62,595 nt of DNA from an uncultured Marvinbryantia sp. (GTDB taxonomy: Bacteria; Bacillota; Clostridia; Lachnospirales; Lachnospiraceae), in contig CALDMO010000040.1 of assembly GCA_937915375.1 (NCBI GenBank), positions 1 through 62,595 of the forward strand. Direction: 5' to 3'. The notes beneath the pieces were generated by a model that had not been told where the DNA came from, searched no databases, and was given only the letters and a program-made list of their open reading frames with translations. This document shows, in pieces, positions 17,266-26,220 of this stretch. Numbering within the stretch: position 1 is the stretch's first letter; each line of letters begins with the position of its first letter. Position numbers and translations under genes: made by a program.

Positions 17266-18504
17266 CTATTCTGTATATTTCTTCAACAGAAGCGTCGCAT
17301 TATGACCGCCGAAACCAAGGGAATTCGTCAGCGCATAATTGACCTCTGTCTGAACCGGCGCGCCAATGGTGTAATCCAAATCGCATTCCTCATCCGTCTT
17401 GCTTGTCCCGATTGTCTGGTGGATAAATCCCTCCTCAATCGTTTTTACACAGACAATAAATTCTACACCGCCTGCCGCTCCAAGCAAATGACCAATCATA
17501 GATTTTGTAGAATTGATCTTTACCTTCTTTGCTGCGCCGCCGAGCGCAAGTTTGATCGCACGTGTCTCAAACAGATCATTATGATGCGTGCTTGTTCCAT
17601 GCGCATTGATGTAATCAATCTGCTCCGGACAGACATTTCCCTCTTTCATTGCGTATTCTATTGCCTTTGCCGCGCCGCTGCCATCCTCGCTTGGAGAAGT
17701 AATATGATACGCATCTCCGGTCGAACCATAGCCTGCTACCTCGGCATAAATTTTAGCGCCGCGCGCTTTCGCGTGCTCAAGTTCTTCCAAAACAACCACA
17801 CCGGCTCCTTCTCCAAGTACAAATCCTCCCCGGTCTTTATCAAACGGAATAGACGCACGCGCCGGATCTTCCGCTGTAGAAAGTGCTGTCAGATTAGTAA
17901 AACCTGCCACGCCGGTTGGACAAATGCAGCTCTCTGTACCGCCCGCCAGCATAATTTCCGCATCGCCGTACTGGATTGCCCGGAACGCATCGCCAATACA
18001 ATTCGTGCCAGAAGCACACGCCGTCACAACGTTTGTACATTTTCCGCGCAGTCCCAGTGCGATGGAAACATTGCCTGCCGCCATGTTTGAGATCATCAGC
18101 GGCACCATCAAGGGGTTAACTCTGCCCGGTCCCTTTGTGACAATTTTTGTATACTCACGCTCAATCACATCCAGACTGCCGATACCGGAGCCGATAATAA
18201 CACCTGCACGGAACGGATCTTCTTTCTTCATGTCAAGTCCGGCATCTTCAAACGCTTCCTTTGCGGCCGATACCGCATACTGAGAAAACAGTTCCATCCT
18301 TCTGGCTGCTTTAGCATCCATGCGTTCCTTTGCATCAAATCCTTTTACCTCTGCCGCAAGCTTTACTTTATAATCAGACGTATCAAACTTAGTGATCGGG
18401 CCAATGCCGCATTCTCCCTCTTTAATACTGTTCCAGAAACATTCCGCTGTATTACCGATGGGAGTCACCGCGCCAAGACCTGTTACTACTACTCTTCTTT
18501 TCAT
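17266..18504 (-). CDS. fabF: Beta-ketoacyl-ACP synthase II
   Basis: Condenses malonyl-ACP with acyl-ACP (elongation). 412 residues with the Cys-His-His triad: Cys163 in TACASGTNC, His in NAHGTSTHHND, and His in GHLLGAAGG; C-terminal NSLGFGGHNA. Length is standard. AGGAG lies about 12 nt before the ATG. A 77-nt gap separates it from fabG, with nothing recognisable except pyrimidine-rich sequence. Confidence 0.94.
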   Translation of the reverse strand: MKRRVVVTGLGAVTPIGNTAECFWNSIKEGECGIGPITKFDTSDYKVKLAAEVKGFDAKERMDAKAARRMELFSQYAVSAAKEAFEDAGLDMKKEDPFRAGVIIGSGIGSLDVIEREYTKIVTKGPGRVNPLMVPLMISNMAAGNVSIALGLRGKCTNVVTACASGTNCIGDAFRAIQYGDAEIMLAGGTESCICPTGVAGFTNLTALSTAEDPARASIPFDKDRGGFVLGEGAGVVVLEELEHAKARGAKIYAEVAGYGSTGDAYHITSPSEDGSGAAKAIEYAMKEGNVCPEQIDYINAHGTSTHHNDLFETRAIKLALGGAAKKVKINSTKSMIGHLLGAAGGVEFIVCVKTIEEGFIHQTIGTSKTDEECDLDYTIGAPVQTEVNYALTNSLGFGGHNATLLLKKYTE

Positions 18505-18581
18505 ACTTCTATCTGTCTCCTATTTCCTTCTGACATCCTTTTTTATCCCATTTCCGCGCTTTGTCAGTCCACAGCTTTCTT

Positions 18582-19322
18582 CTACATCACCATGCCGCCG
18601 TCCACATGCAGCACCTGTCCGGTAATATATCGCGCATCCTCTGACGCCAGAAACGCAACCGCTGACGCCACATCTTCCGGCTTTCCAAAAGTTCCCATCG
18701 GAATCTGTCCGACTGCTCCCTCACGCACTTTTTCCGAAAGAACACCCGTCATATCTGTTTCAATAAACCCAGGTGCAACCGCATTTACCGTAATACCGCG
18801 GGAAGCCATTTCCTTTGCCGCCGCCTTGGTAAGACCAATCACGCCGGCTTTGGATGCCGCATAATTCGCCTGGCCCGCATTTCCGGACACGCCGACCACA
18901 GAAGCCATATTGATGATGCGGCCGCTGCGCTGCTTTAACATCTGTCTGGAAACAGCACGAATCGTGTGAAAAGCGCCCTTTAGGTTTGTATTTAAAACTG
19001 CATCAAAATCTGTTTCACTCATGCGCATTAAAAGACCGTCTCTCGTAATCCCTGCATTATTGACCAGAACATCGATCCGTCCATAGGTTTTGATCACTTC
19101 AGAAAGGAATGTCTCGCACGCTTTTTCCTCAGAAACATCACACTGATAAACAGCCGCTCTGCCGCCTGCTTTCTCAATTTCTGTTTTGACAGCCTCCGCT
19201 TTATCCACTGATCCATTATAATTAATAATCACCGTTGCGCCCTCTTTTGCAAGACGCATGGCAATCGCTTTTCCAATGCCGCGAGAAGCCCCTGTTACCA
19301 CTGCAATTTTTTCTGTCAACAT
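18582..19322 (-). CDS. fabG: 3-oxoacyl-ACP reductase
   Basis: NADPH-dependent reduction of 3-ketoacyl-ACP (short-chain dehydrogenase). 246 residues with the cofactor motif TGASRGIG, NNAG, the catalytic YAASK preceded by Ser in NMASVVGVSGN, and the C-terminal ITGQVLHVDGGM. ATG 19322 follows AGGAGAAATAAT; the longer upstream frame lacks similarity. It lies 16 nt after fabD. Confidence 0.94.
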   Translation of the reverse strand: MLTEKIAVVTGASRGIGKAIAMRLAKEGATVIINYNGSVDKAEAVKTEIEKAGGRAAVYQCDVSEEKACETFLSEVIKTYGRIDVLVNNAGITRDGLLMRMSETDFDAVLNTNLKGAFHTIRAVSRQMLKQRSGRIINMASVVGVSGNAGQANYAASKAGVIGLTKAAAKEMASRGITVNAVAPGFIETDMTGVLSEKVREGAVGQIPMGTFGKPEDVASAVAFLASEDARYITGQVLHVDGGMVM

Positions 19323-19338
19323 ATTATTTCTCCTATAT

Positions 19339-20259
19339 TTATAATAATATCTGCACTGTCTGCTCCAGCTCTTCCCATGTGCCGACACTTATAACCTTTG
19401 CCGCCGGATTAATCTTTTTTAAAAATCCTGCCAGCGTTTTGCCAGGTCCTATTTCCACAAATGTATCTACACCGTCTGCCAGCATCGTCTCCATACTCTG
19501 CATCCAGCGCACAGAACCACTGATCTGTTTTACGAGCAAGTCTTTGATTTCTCCGGCATCCTCCACTTTTTTGGCCGTCACATTCGCTACATATGGAATT
19601 TGCAGTTCTTTGATAGTCGTCTGCTCCAGTTCTTTTTTCAGCTCTTCTCCCGCCAGAAGCAGCATCGTTGAATGAAACGGTCCGCTGACATTGAGCATTA
19701 CCGTTCTTCTGGCTCCTGCTTCCTTCAGTTTTTTCGCTCCTTCTTCCACCGCCGCTTTTTTTCCGGTAATCACAATCTGCCCCGGACAGTTGTAATTCGC
19801 GATCGAAGCATCCGGTATCTCTTCCAGCACCTGCTCGATTGCCGCTGTCTCCATACCCATCACCGCACACATCGCTCCTTCGCCCGCCGGAACCGTGTTC
19901 TGCATCAAAATTCCTCTTTTACGAACTAAGCGGATCGCCTCAATTTCCTCCAATGCTCCCGCAGCCGCAATTGCCGCGTATTCGCCAAGGCTTAATCCCG
20001 CCGTAATATCCGGCCGAATCCCCTTTTTTTGCATTACGCGCGTCATAGCAAGTGACGTGCATACCAGAGCCGCCTGCGTATATTCCGTCAGATCAAGTTT
20101 TTCATTTTCTTCAAAACAGAGCGCCTTTAAATCTAGCCGCAGTGTTTCGGAAGCGCGGTCAAATAGTTCTGCCGCTTCCCTGCTGTTTGTATAAAAATCC
20201 GCGCCCATACCGGCTTTCTGGACGCCCTGACCGGGATAAATAAATGCCAGTTTACTCAT
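19339..20259 (-). CDS. fabD: Malonyl-CoA:ACP transacylase
   Basis: Loads malonyl groups on ACP. 306 residues, begins MSKLAFIYPGQGVQKAGMG, nucleophile Ser90 in GLSLGEYAA, a VSGPFHSTM segment with the active-site His, and the terminal VEIGPGKTL. The start overlaps the fabK stop by 8 nt. Confidence 0.94.
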   Translation of the reverse strand: MSKLAFIYPGQGVQKAGMGADFYTNSREAAELFDRASETLRLDLKALCFEENEKLDLTEYTQAALVCTSLAMTRVMQKKGIRPDITAGLSLGEYAAIAAAGALEEIEAIRLVRKRGILMQNTVPAGEGAMCAVMGMETAAIEQVLEEIPDASIANYNCPGQIVITGKKAAVEEGAKKLKEAGARRTVMLNVSGPFHSTMLLLAGEELKKELEQTTIKELQIPYVANVTAKKVEDAGEIKDLLVKQISGSVRWMQSMETMLADGVDTFVEIGPGKTLAGFLKKINPAAKVISVGTWEELEQTVQILL

Positions 20260-21187
20260 AATAAGTTCCCCTCATACACTGCTCCGTTTCCCGAATTAAT
20301 TTTTCAATCAACGCGCTGCAAGACATCCGCTCCTTTACAAGCCCGGCAATCTGTCCCGCCATCACGCTGCCGCCCTTTACATCGCCATCGACAACAGCTT
20401 TGCGAAGTCCTCCCAAGGTCAGCTGCTCCAGTTCCTCAAAACCAGCGCCAGATTTTTCTAATTCCAGGTATCTTCTGGTCATATCGTTGCGAAGTGCGCG
20501 AACCGGATGTCCGGTACTGCGTCCAGTCACGCGGGAATCAATATCACGCGCTTTGATGATGCGCTCTTTGTAGTTTTCATGCACCTGCGATTCATCGGTT
20601 ACGACAAAATGCGTGCCCATCTGCACCCCTCTTGCCCCCAGCATAAATGCGGCCGCGATTCCCCTGCCGTCCGCAATACCGCCTGCTGCAATCACCGGGA
20701 TCTCCACGGCATCCACAATCTGCGGAACGAGCACCATTGTCGTATTTTCACCGATATGACCGCCCGCCTCACAGCCCTCTGCCACAACTGCGTCAGCACC
20801 CAGACGTTCCATACGCTTTGCCAATGCCACTGAAGCAACAACCGGGATTACTTTCACACCGGCTTCCTTCCACATCTGCATATACTTTTCCGGACTGCCT
20901 GCGCCAGTGGTGACTACTTTTATCTGTTCTTCTACAATAACCCGCGCCACCTCATCCGCATACGGGCTCATCAACATAATATTTACGCCAAACGGCCGAT
21001 CCGTCAGCTCTCTCGCTTTTTGAATCTGCTCTCTTACCCACTCTGCCGGTGCACTTGCAGCTCCGATCAATCCCAGACCGCCTGCATTTGACACAGCTGC
21101 AGCTAAATGATATTCCGCGACCCAGGCCATGCCGCCCTGAATAATCGGATATGTAATTCCCAGTAATCTGGTGATTTCTGTCTGCAT
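20252..21187 (-). CDS. fabK: Enoyl-ACP reductase II
   Basis: FMN- and NAD(P)H-dependent enoyl-ACP reductase that completes the elongation cycle; triclosan-insensitive type. 311 residues with PIIQGGMAWVAE, VNIMLMSPYADE, TTGAGSPEKY, AEGCEAGGHIGE and AAGGIADGRGIAAAFMLGA. AGGAGGTACACC precedes ATG. It lies between acpP and fabD as in streptococci and clostridia. No FabI is visible in the window. Confidence 0.92.
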   Translation of the reverse strand: MQTEITRLLGITYPIIQGGMAWVAEYHLAAAVSNAGGLGLIGAASAPAEWVREQIQKARELTDRPFGVNIMLMSPYADEVARVIVEEQIKVVTTGAGSPEKYMQMWKEAGVKVIPVVASVALAKRMERLGADAVVAEGCEAGGHIGENTTMVLVPQIVDAVEIPVIAAGGIADGRGIAAAFMLGARGVQMGTHFVVTDESQVHENYKERIIKARDIDSRVTGRSTGHPVRALRNDMTRRYLELEKSGAGFEELEQLTLGGLRKAVVDGDVKGGSVMAGQIAGLVKERMSCSALIEKLIRETEQCMRGTYYE

Positions 21188-21204
21188 GGTGTACCTCCTG
21201 CGTA

Positions 21205-21432
21205 TTATTCCATATGTGTTTCCACGTATTTTGCCACGTCACCCGCCGTCTTTAACTGCTCCAGTTCTTCTGTCGGGATTTCCAGATTAAATTCCTCTTC
21301 CAGCGCCATCACCATCTCAAACAGATCAAGAGAATCAATCCCGAGATCTTCTTTGAAAGATGCGTTTTCTGTAATGGTTTCTTTGTCAATTCCAAGGCTT
21401 TCTGCTGCGATTTCTTTGATTTTTTCTAACAT
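21205..21432 (-). CDS. acpP: Acyl carrier protein
   Basis: 75 residues, acidic; the phosphopantetheine attachment Ser34 is in GIDSLDLFEMVM. It carries growing acyl chains through the cluster's enzymes. ATG 21432 follows AAGGAGAAATTATT; a longer frame upstream is not conserved. It sits between fabH and fabK. Confidence 0.94.
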   Translation of the reverse strand: MLEKIKEIAAESLGIDKETITENASFKEDLGIDSLDLFEMVMALEEEFNLEIPTEELEQLKTAGDVAKYVETHME

Positions 21433-21473
21433 AATAATTTCTCCTTTTTCTTTTTCATTCCTTTTTTCTGCGC

Positions 21474-22430
21474 TTACTTCCATTCCAGGATGCTTGCGCC
21501 CCAGGTCAGGCCTGCGCCAAATCCGACCAATACGATTTTCTGTCCGCCTTTGAGCACCCCCCTGTGATTCATTTCATCCAGCAAAATCGGAATGCTGGCA
21601 GATGAAGTATTTCCATACTCCTGCAAATTCATCGGAAATTTTTCGATTGATTCTTCCATCCGTTTCGCAACGGCTTCCACAATCCGGCGATTTGCCTGAT
21701 GCAGAACAAACCAATCAATTTCTTTCTTTTGCAAATTGTTTTTTTCAAGTACCTCGCCGATTACCTCTGGTACGCTGCGTACGGCAAATTTAAACACTGC
21801 CTGACCATCCATCTGCATAAAACAGGCGGACGAATTTTTATATTTGCCGTCATGACGGCTGAAACAGGTAAGCGCGTCTCCCTTTATGCCGTCGGAATGT
21901 GAAACCGGAAGATAAAACGAGCCTTCCCCGGCTTTGACAACCACCGCTCCGGCGCCATCTCCAAATAAGATGCAGGTACTACGATCCTGCCAATTGATCA
22001 AATTTGACAGACATTCGCTGCCGATCACCAGCGCCGTGCGGCAGATACCGGATGCCAGATAGGCACAGGCTGTCTGATAGGCAAGCACGAATCCGGTGCA
22101 GGCCGCGTTCATATCAAAGCAGAACGCATTTTCAGCGCCAATTTCTTTTTGCACCTCGCAGGCTGTACATGGCAAAATCACATTTGAGGAAATTGTCGAT
22201 ACGAGCAGCAGGTCAATCTCTGCCGCATCCATTTTCGCATCAGCCAATGCTTTTTTCGCCGCCTCCGCAGCTAATGAAACCGTCGTCTCCGTATCAGCAA
22301 TATGGCGCCTTACAATCCCGGTGCGTTCACGAATCCATTCGTCATTTGTCTCTACCAGTTTTGCCAGATCATGATTGTCCACTATTGCGACTGGTATTGC
22401 GGAACCAGTTCCGCAAATAATTCCCGTCAT
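21474..22430 (-). CDS. fabH: Beta-ketoacyl-ACP synthase III
   Basis: Initiates fatty-acid synthesis from acyl-CoA and malonyl-ACP. 318 residues with Cys111 in NAACTGF, His in VLHQANRRI, and Asn in YGNTSSASIPILLDE. ATG 22430 is chosen because AAAGGA lies 6 nt upstream and the family begins here (MTGIICGTGSAIP); a TTG at 22472 would add 14 unconserved residues and overlaps a FabT-like box. First gene of the fab cluster. Confidence 0.93.
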   Translation of the reverse strand: MTGIICGTGSAIPVAIVDNHDLAKLVETNDEWIRERTGIVRRHIADTETTVSLAAEAAKKALADAKMDAAEIDLLLVSTISSNVILPCTACEVQKEIGAENAFCFDMNAACTGFVLAYQTACAYLASGICRTALVIGSECLSNLINWQDRSTCILFGDGAGAVVVKAGEGSFYLPVSHSDGIKGDALTCFSRHDGKYKNSSACFMQMDGQAVFKFAVRSVPEVIGEVLEKNNLQKKEIDWFVLHQANRRIVEAVAKRMEESIEKFPMNLQEYGNTSSASIPILLDEMNHRGVLKGGQKIVLVGFGAGLTWGASILEWK

Positions 22431-22460
22431 ACTGTATCCTTTCATTTCAATTTCAAATCT

Positions 22461-22655
22461 TTTGTTTATCAAACTATTTGTTTAAAAAAAGCTGTATCAC
22501 GGCTTCTACATATTTTTATTTTGAAATATTTTGATAAGCAAAATAAACACTTGAAAATTCGACACCGCCTCCCGCCAGGATTTGGTGTCTCTTTCCTCTT
22601 GACAGCCAAAGTATAATACCAGTTGTTTTGTTTGTCAAGTAATTTGATTGTCAAA
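22461..22655 (-). promoter_or_regulatory. fab operon promoter, three FabT-like boxes and leader hairpins
   Basis: Minus-strand TTGACA (22633-22638) and TATACT (22610-22615), spacer 17 nt. A perfect FabT-type box TTTGA-N3-TCAAA lies at 22643-22655, just upstream of the -35. Two one-mismatch boxes follow in the leader, at 22530-22542 (TTTGCTTATCAAA) and 22461-22473 (TTTGATAAACAAA). The 170-nt leader also has a GACACC/GGTGTC stem (22561-22589) and a small hairpin followed by seven U (22484-22505) that could attenuate transcription. Confidence 0.72.
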
Positions 22656-22719
22656 ATTATTATAAAATTCTTAAAAAAATCTGTAGAAAATATTGAAAAA
22701 CGTTCCCGAAAATTTCCAT

Positions 22720-23994
22720 CTACGCTTCTCTGCGATAAACTACCTTGCCATTGCAAATCGTACAGCATACCTGACCATAAACTTTACTGCCGATGAACGG
22801 TGAATTATTTGCCTTTGATTGAAAATGATCTTCCACCGTCCACTCTTTTTCTGGATCAAAAAGAATGATATCCGCTGGCGCTCCCTGTACTAATCTGCCG
22901 CAATTTAAATTATAAAGCCTTGCCGGATTCACCGTCATTTTCTCCAAAAGCTCCGAAAGCGTCAGATATCCCGGTCTCACCAAATTTGTGATGCCAAGTG
23001 CAAGTGAGGTTTCCAAACCAATCATACCGCTTGGAGCATCTTTGATATCCTTTGCTTTTTCTTCTCTGCTGTGCGGTGCATGATCTGTAGAAATAATATC
23101 AAGTGTACCGTCCATCAAGCCCTCAATGATTGCCTGCCGGTCGCGCTCTGTACGGATCGGCGGATTTACTCTTGCAAGACTGCCTTTTTCCAACACAATT
23201 TCTTCGGTCAGTGAAAAATGCTGCGGCGTCACCTCACCATGAATCTTCGCTCCTCTACGCCAGTATTTTCGTACGGCCTCCACGGATTCTGCCGCGCTGA
23301 TATGCTGAATGACTGTTTTTGCCCGTGTCTCCAGTGCCAATGCGCAGTCCCGTTCTACCATCAAATACTCTGATTCTGACGGCGCGCCGCCATATCCAAG
23401 TTTCTCTGATACCTTTCCCTGGTTCACTCCCTGCGCCGCGATCAGATTCGGATCTTCCTCATGAAGACTAAGCGGCACATCCAGTTCTGCCGCCAGAAGC
23501 ATCGCTTTTTTTACTGTATCCGCGTCTTTGATCGGGATGCCGTCATCTGTGAATCCCACAGCTCCTGCATCAAGCAGTTTCTGAAAATCCGTCAAATCTT
23601 TTCCATTAAATTCTTTCGTCACAGCAGCTGCCGTCAACACATGAATCGGCGCGCTCTTTCCTTTTTCCACAATGTAAGAAACTGTTTCCACATTATCTGC
23701 AATCGGCTTTGTATTCGCCATACAAACAACCGTTGTAAATCCTCCGGCTGCCGCCGCTGCCGCTCCGGTAAAAATATCTTCTTTATAAGTCAGTCCCGGA
23801 TCACGAAAATGCACGTGCGTATCCACCAATCCCGGCGCAGCCACAAGACCTTCGGCCTCCAGCACGATATCTCTCTCCTTTTCCTTAATTTCCTCGGCAA
23901 TTTCTGTAATGATCCCATTTTCCACAGAAATATCCCCGATCATATCCAGACAGCCTGCCGGATCGAGAATCCTTGCATGTTTAATAATCAACAT
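22720..23994 (-). CDS. pyrC: Dihydroorotase
   Basis: Cyclises carbamoyl aspartate to dihydroorotate in pyrimidine synthesis. 424 residues, long (type I) form. Zn ligands are in DTHVHFRDPG, the carboxylated-Lys region in GLTYKEDIFTGA, then MANTKP, HISAAESV, the Zn His in VTPQHF and Asp in STDHAPH. AGGAGG precedes ATG. It stands alone between the crh-like gene and the fab cluster with its own promoter. Confidence 0.92.
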   Translation of the reverse strand: MLIIKHARILDPAGCLDMIGDISVENGIITEIAEEIKEKERDIVLEAEGLVAAPGLVDTHVHFRDPGLTYKEDIFTGAAAAAAGGFTTVVCMANTKPIADNVETVSYIVEKGKSAPIHVLTAAAVTKEFNGKDLTDFQKLLDAGAVGFTDDGIPIKDADTVKKAMLLAAELDVPLSLHEEDPNLIAAQGVNQGKVSEKLGYGGAPSESEYLMVERDCALALETRAKTVIQHISAAESVEAVRKYWRRGAKIHGEVTPQHFSLTEEIVLEKGSLARVNPPIRTERDRQAIIEGLMDGTLDIISTDHAPHSREEKAKDIKDAPSGMIGLETSLALGITNLVRPGYLTLSELLEKMTVNPARLYNLNCGRLVQGAPADIILFDPEKEWTVEDHFQSKANNSPFIGSKVYGQVCCTICNGKVVYRREA

Positions 23995-24032
23995 TTTATC
24001 TCCTCCTATATCATCCGAAAAATACTATTATT

Positions 24033-24061
24033 ATTATACCTGTCCAAACCGCAAAACACAA
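24033..24061 (-). promoter_or_regulatory. pyrC promoter
   Basis: TTGTGT (24056-24061) and TATAAT (24033-24038), spacer 17 nt, directly downstream of the terminator of the preceding transcript. No PyrR-type attenuator was seen. Confidence 0.6.
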
Positions 24062-24062
24062 G

Positions 24063-24100
24063 AAAAGACTGCCGTCCCTCATCGAACAGCAGTCTTTTTT
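24063..24100. terminator. Terminator after the addB-to-crh transcript
   Basis: AAAAGACTGC (24063-24072) pairs with GCAGTCTTTT (24089-24098); U-rich on both sides. Confidence 0.75.
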
Positions 24101-24117
24101 TTACTCTTATATGTACA

Positions 24118-24372
24118 TCAGCGTGCGGATAAGTATTTTTCAATCTCCTGCATTGCTTTTTCTTCATCTGCACCTGTCGCTTCCACTGTAACATTTTCCC
24201 CAGATTCCAGACCTAATGTCATCATGCCCATAATGCTCTTGGCATTGACACGCTTTCCTTCCACCTCAACGTGGATCTGGCTCTCATACTGACTTGCCAC
24301 CTGTACAAGAACTGCCACCGGTCTTGCCTCCAGACCACTTGGTATCTGAATCGTAATAGGTTTTTTAATCAT
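24118..24372 (-). CDS. crh: Crh-like HPr-family protein (Glu at position 15)
   Basis: 84-residue HPr fold. The normal phosphoryl-accepting His15 of GLHARP is replaced by Glu15 (GLEARP). Regulatory Ser46 is kept in NAKSIMG. Bacillus Crh has Gln15 and the same Ser46, and its gene also follows whiA, so this is probably a regulatory protein phosphorylated by HprK on Ser46 and not a sugar-transport phosphocarrier. Whether it works with CcpA here is inferred. It overlaps whiA by 8 nt and is followed by a terminator. Confidence 0.8.
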   Translation of the reverse strand: MIKKPITIQIPSGLEARPVAVLVQVASQYESQIHVEVEGKRVNAKSIMGMMTLGLESGENVTVEATGADEEKAMQEIEKYLSAR

Positions 24373-25339
24373 TGTGTTTCTCCTCCTTGTTTTCTCTCAG
24401 ATCACTGGCAATCTCGCTTAATTTACGCAGTCGGTGATTCACCCCGGATTTTCCGACCTGTGGTGTCAGCAGCATCCCAAGCTCCTTTAAAGCCGCCTCC
24501 GGATTAGCCAGCCTTACCTCTGCCATCTGTGCCAGAGCATCTGATAACTCTTCAAAACCTATAGTTTCTTGGATATATTTAATATCCTCAATCTGTTTTA
24601 CTGCGGCATTCACGGTTTTGTGAATATTAGCCGCCTCACAGTTTACCTTACGGTTCACTGCGTTTCTCATGTCCTTTAAAATACGAATATTCTCCAGTTC
24701 CATGAGCGCCGTATGTGCTTCCATGATATTTAAAGCATCAACGATCTGATCGCCTTCTTTTAAATATACCACAAAGTATTTTTTGCGCTGGATGATCTTG
24801 CCGTCCAGTTGGAATGTTTTCAGGATCTTCTGAATTTGCTGCGCCCGATACTCGTTGGTGCAAGCAAACTCCAGATGGTAAAATTTCCGCGGATCACTGA
24901 CAGATCCGGTCGCCAGAAACGCTCCCCGCAAAAAAGCCCGTTTACAGCAACTCTGCTGGATTACCAGATTATCCGCCAGGCTCTGTTCACCGGCCAGATA
25001 AGCAGTGCCGTCTCCATCAAGCAGCTTGACTGCCTGAAGAATCCGCACAGCATCGTCATGTTTTTTAACACATACCATATAGCTGCGGCTTTTTCGTCTT
25101 CCTTTGTTTTGTCTGATAGAAAGCTCAATTCCTATATTAAAGGTTTTTCTCAGTAATGTAAAGTACTTTCTTGCGACAGCGTGATTTTCTGTTAGAATAT
25201 TCAGACTGTATCTGTCTTTCGCTGAAATCGAAATCCCGCCGCACATACTTAAAATAGCGGCAATTTCCGCGATTCGGCAATGTCTTGCTCCCGGTACCTG
25301 ACCGGAAAGTTCTTCTTTTATATCAACGGAAAACGACAT
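24365..25339 (-). CDS. whiA: Sporulation/cell-division regulator WhiA
   Basis: 324 residues. An N-terminal LAGLIDADG-like fold (about 1-210, including FLRGAFLATGSVSDP and HLEF) and a C-terminal helix-turn-helix (ALKELGMLLTPQVGKSGVNH, then RLRKLSEIA). In Firmicutes it is linked to cell division and chromosome segregation. ATG 25339 follows GAGGAACGAAT and begins the conserved MSFSVDIKEEL. It lies 20 nt from rapZ and overlaps crh. Confidence 0.92.
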   Translation of the reverse strand: MSFSVDIKEELSGQVPGARHCRIAEIAAILSMCGGISISAKDRYSLNILTENHAVARKYFTLLRKTFNIGIELSIRQNKGRRKSRSYMVCVKKHDDAVRILQAVKLLDGDGTAYLAGEQSLADNLVIQQSCCKRAFLRGAFLATGSVSDPRKFYHLEFACTNEYRAQQIQKILKTFQLDGKIIQRKKYFVVYLKEGDQIVDALNIMEAHTALMELENIRILKDMRNAVNRKVNCEAANIHKTVNAAVKQIEDIKYIQETIGFEELSDALAQMAEVRLANPEAALKELGMLLTPQVGKSGVNHRLRKLSEIASDLRENKEEKHND

Positions 25340-25359
25340 ATTCGTTCCTCTTTCAAAAT

Positions 25360-26220
25360 TTACTGACGTGCAATATCTCTGTGTTCTATTTTTACGTTGT
25401 ATTCCTTCTGTGCTCTCAAACACTCATACAACCTGTTCGCAATCGTCACCGAACGATGTTTTCCTCCGGTGCAGCCGATACCGATTACCAGCTGATTTTT
25501 TCCTTCCAGAATATAATTTGGAATCAAAAACTGTACCATATCCGTCAGTTTCTGCAAAAACTGTCTTGCCTGCTCGCAGTTCATCACAAATTCCTGCACC
25601 GGCATATCATTGCCGGTCTTTGTTTTCAGTTCCTCCACATAGTATGGATTTGGCAGAAAACGTACATCGAACACCAAATCCGCATCCGTTGGGATACCGT
25701 ATTTAAACCCAAAGGACAGAATGGTAATCATCATATTCTTGAACTCACGGTTCTGCACAAAAATTTCCTGCAGACTCTGCAGCAGCTCGCGAATCAGCAA
25801 ATTACTCGTATCAATAATATAATTTGCCTTTTTCTTTAAAAATGCCAGCTGAACACGCTCCTGCTCAATGCCGATACCGATCCGCCGGTCGCCGGTCATC
25901 GGATGCATACGACGCGTTTCTTTATAACGCCGTATCAGAGTTTCATCTGTGGCGTCCATAAACAGGATTTCGTATTCATAGCCTTCTGTTTCCATCTTTT
26001 CCAGCTGAGCGCCGACATCCTTTAGGCCTACGCCATTGCGGATATCAATTCCGATTGCCGCACGGGTAATCTCCGTATTTTGTGTATACATCAACTCCGC
26101 GAACGTAGGAAGCAGTGGAATCGGCAAATTATCCACACAATAATATCCGAGATCCTCCAAAATTTTCAGAGCGCTGGTTTTTCCCGCTCCCGACATTCCC
26201 GTAACAATAATCAATTTCAT
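25360..26220 (-). CDS. rapZ: RNase adapter / nucleotide-binding protein RapZ
   Basis: 286 residues with P-loop GMSGAGKT (8-15), CVDNLP, FMDATDETLIRRYKETRR, DTSNL and the C-terminal GIGCTGGKHRSV motif of the substrate-binding domain. It binds nucleotides and, in other bacteria, controls amino-sugar synthesis (GlmS) or late competence. Start overlaps the murB stop as ATGA. The yvcK gene that often separates rapZ and whiA is absent here. Confidence 0.92.
   Translation of the reverse strand: MKLIIVTGMSGAGKTSALKILEDLGYYCVDNLPIPLLPTFAELMYTQNTEITRAAIGIDIRNGVGLKDVGAQLEKMETEGYEYEILFMDATDETLIRRYKETRRMHPMTGDRRIGIGIEQERVQLAFLKKKANYIIDTSNLLIRELLQSLQEIFVQNREFKNMMITILSFGFKYGIPTDADLVFDVRFLPNPYYVEELKTKTGNDMPVQEFVMNCEQARQFLQKLTDMVQFLIPNYILEGKNQLVIGIGCTGGKHRSVTIANRLYECLRAQKEYNVKIEHRDIARQ

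Noticed and set aside
17251..18090. 279-codon plus-strand frame opposite fabF
   Set aside because: Shadow; Cys- and Arg-rich translation without any known motif.
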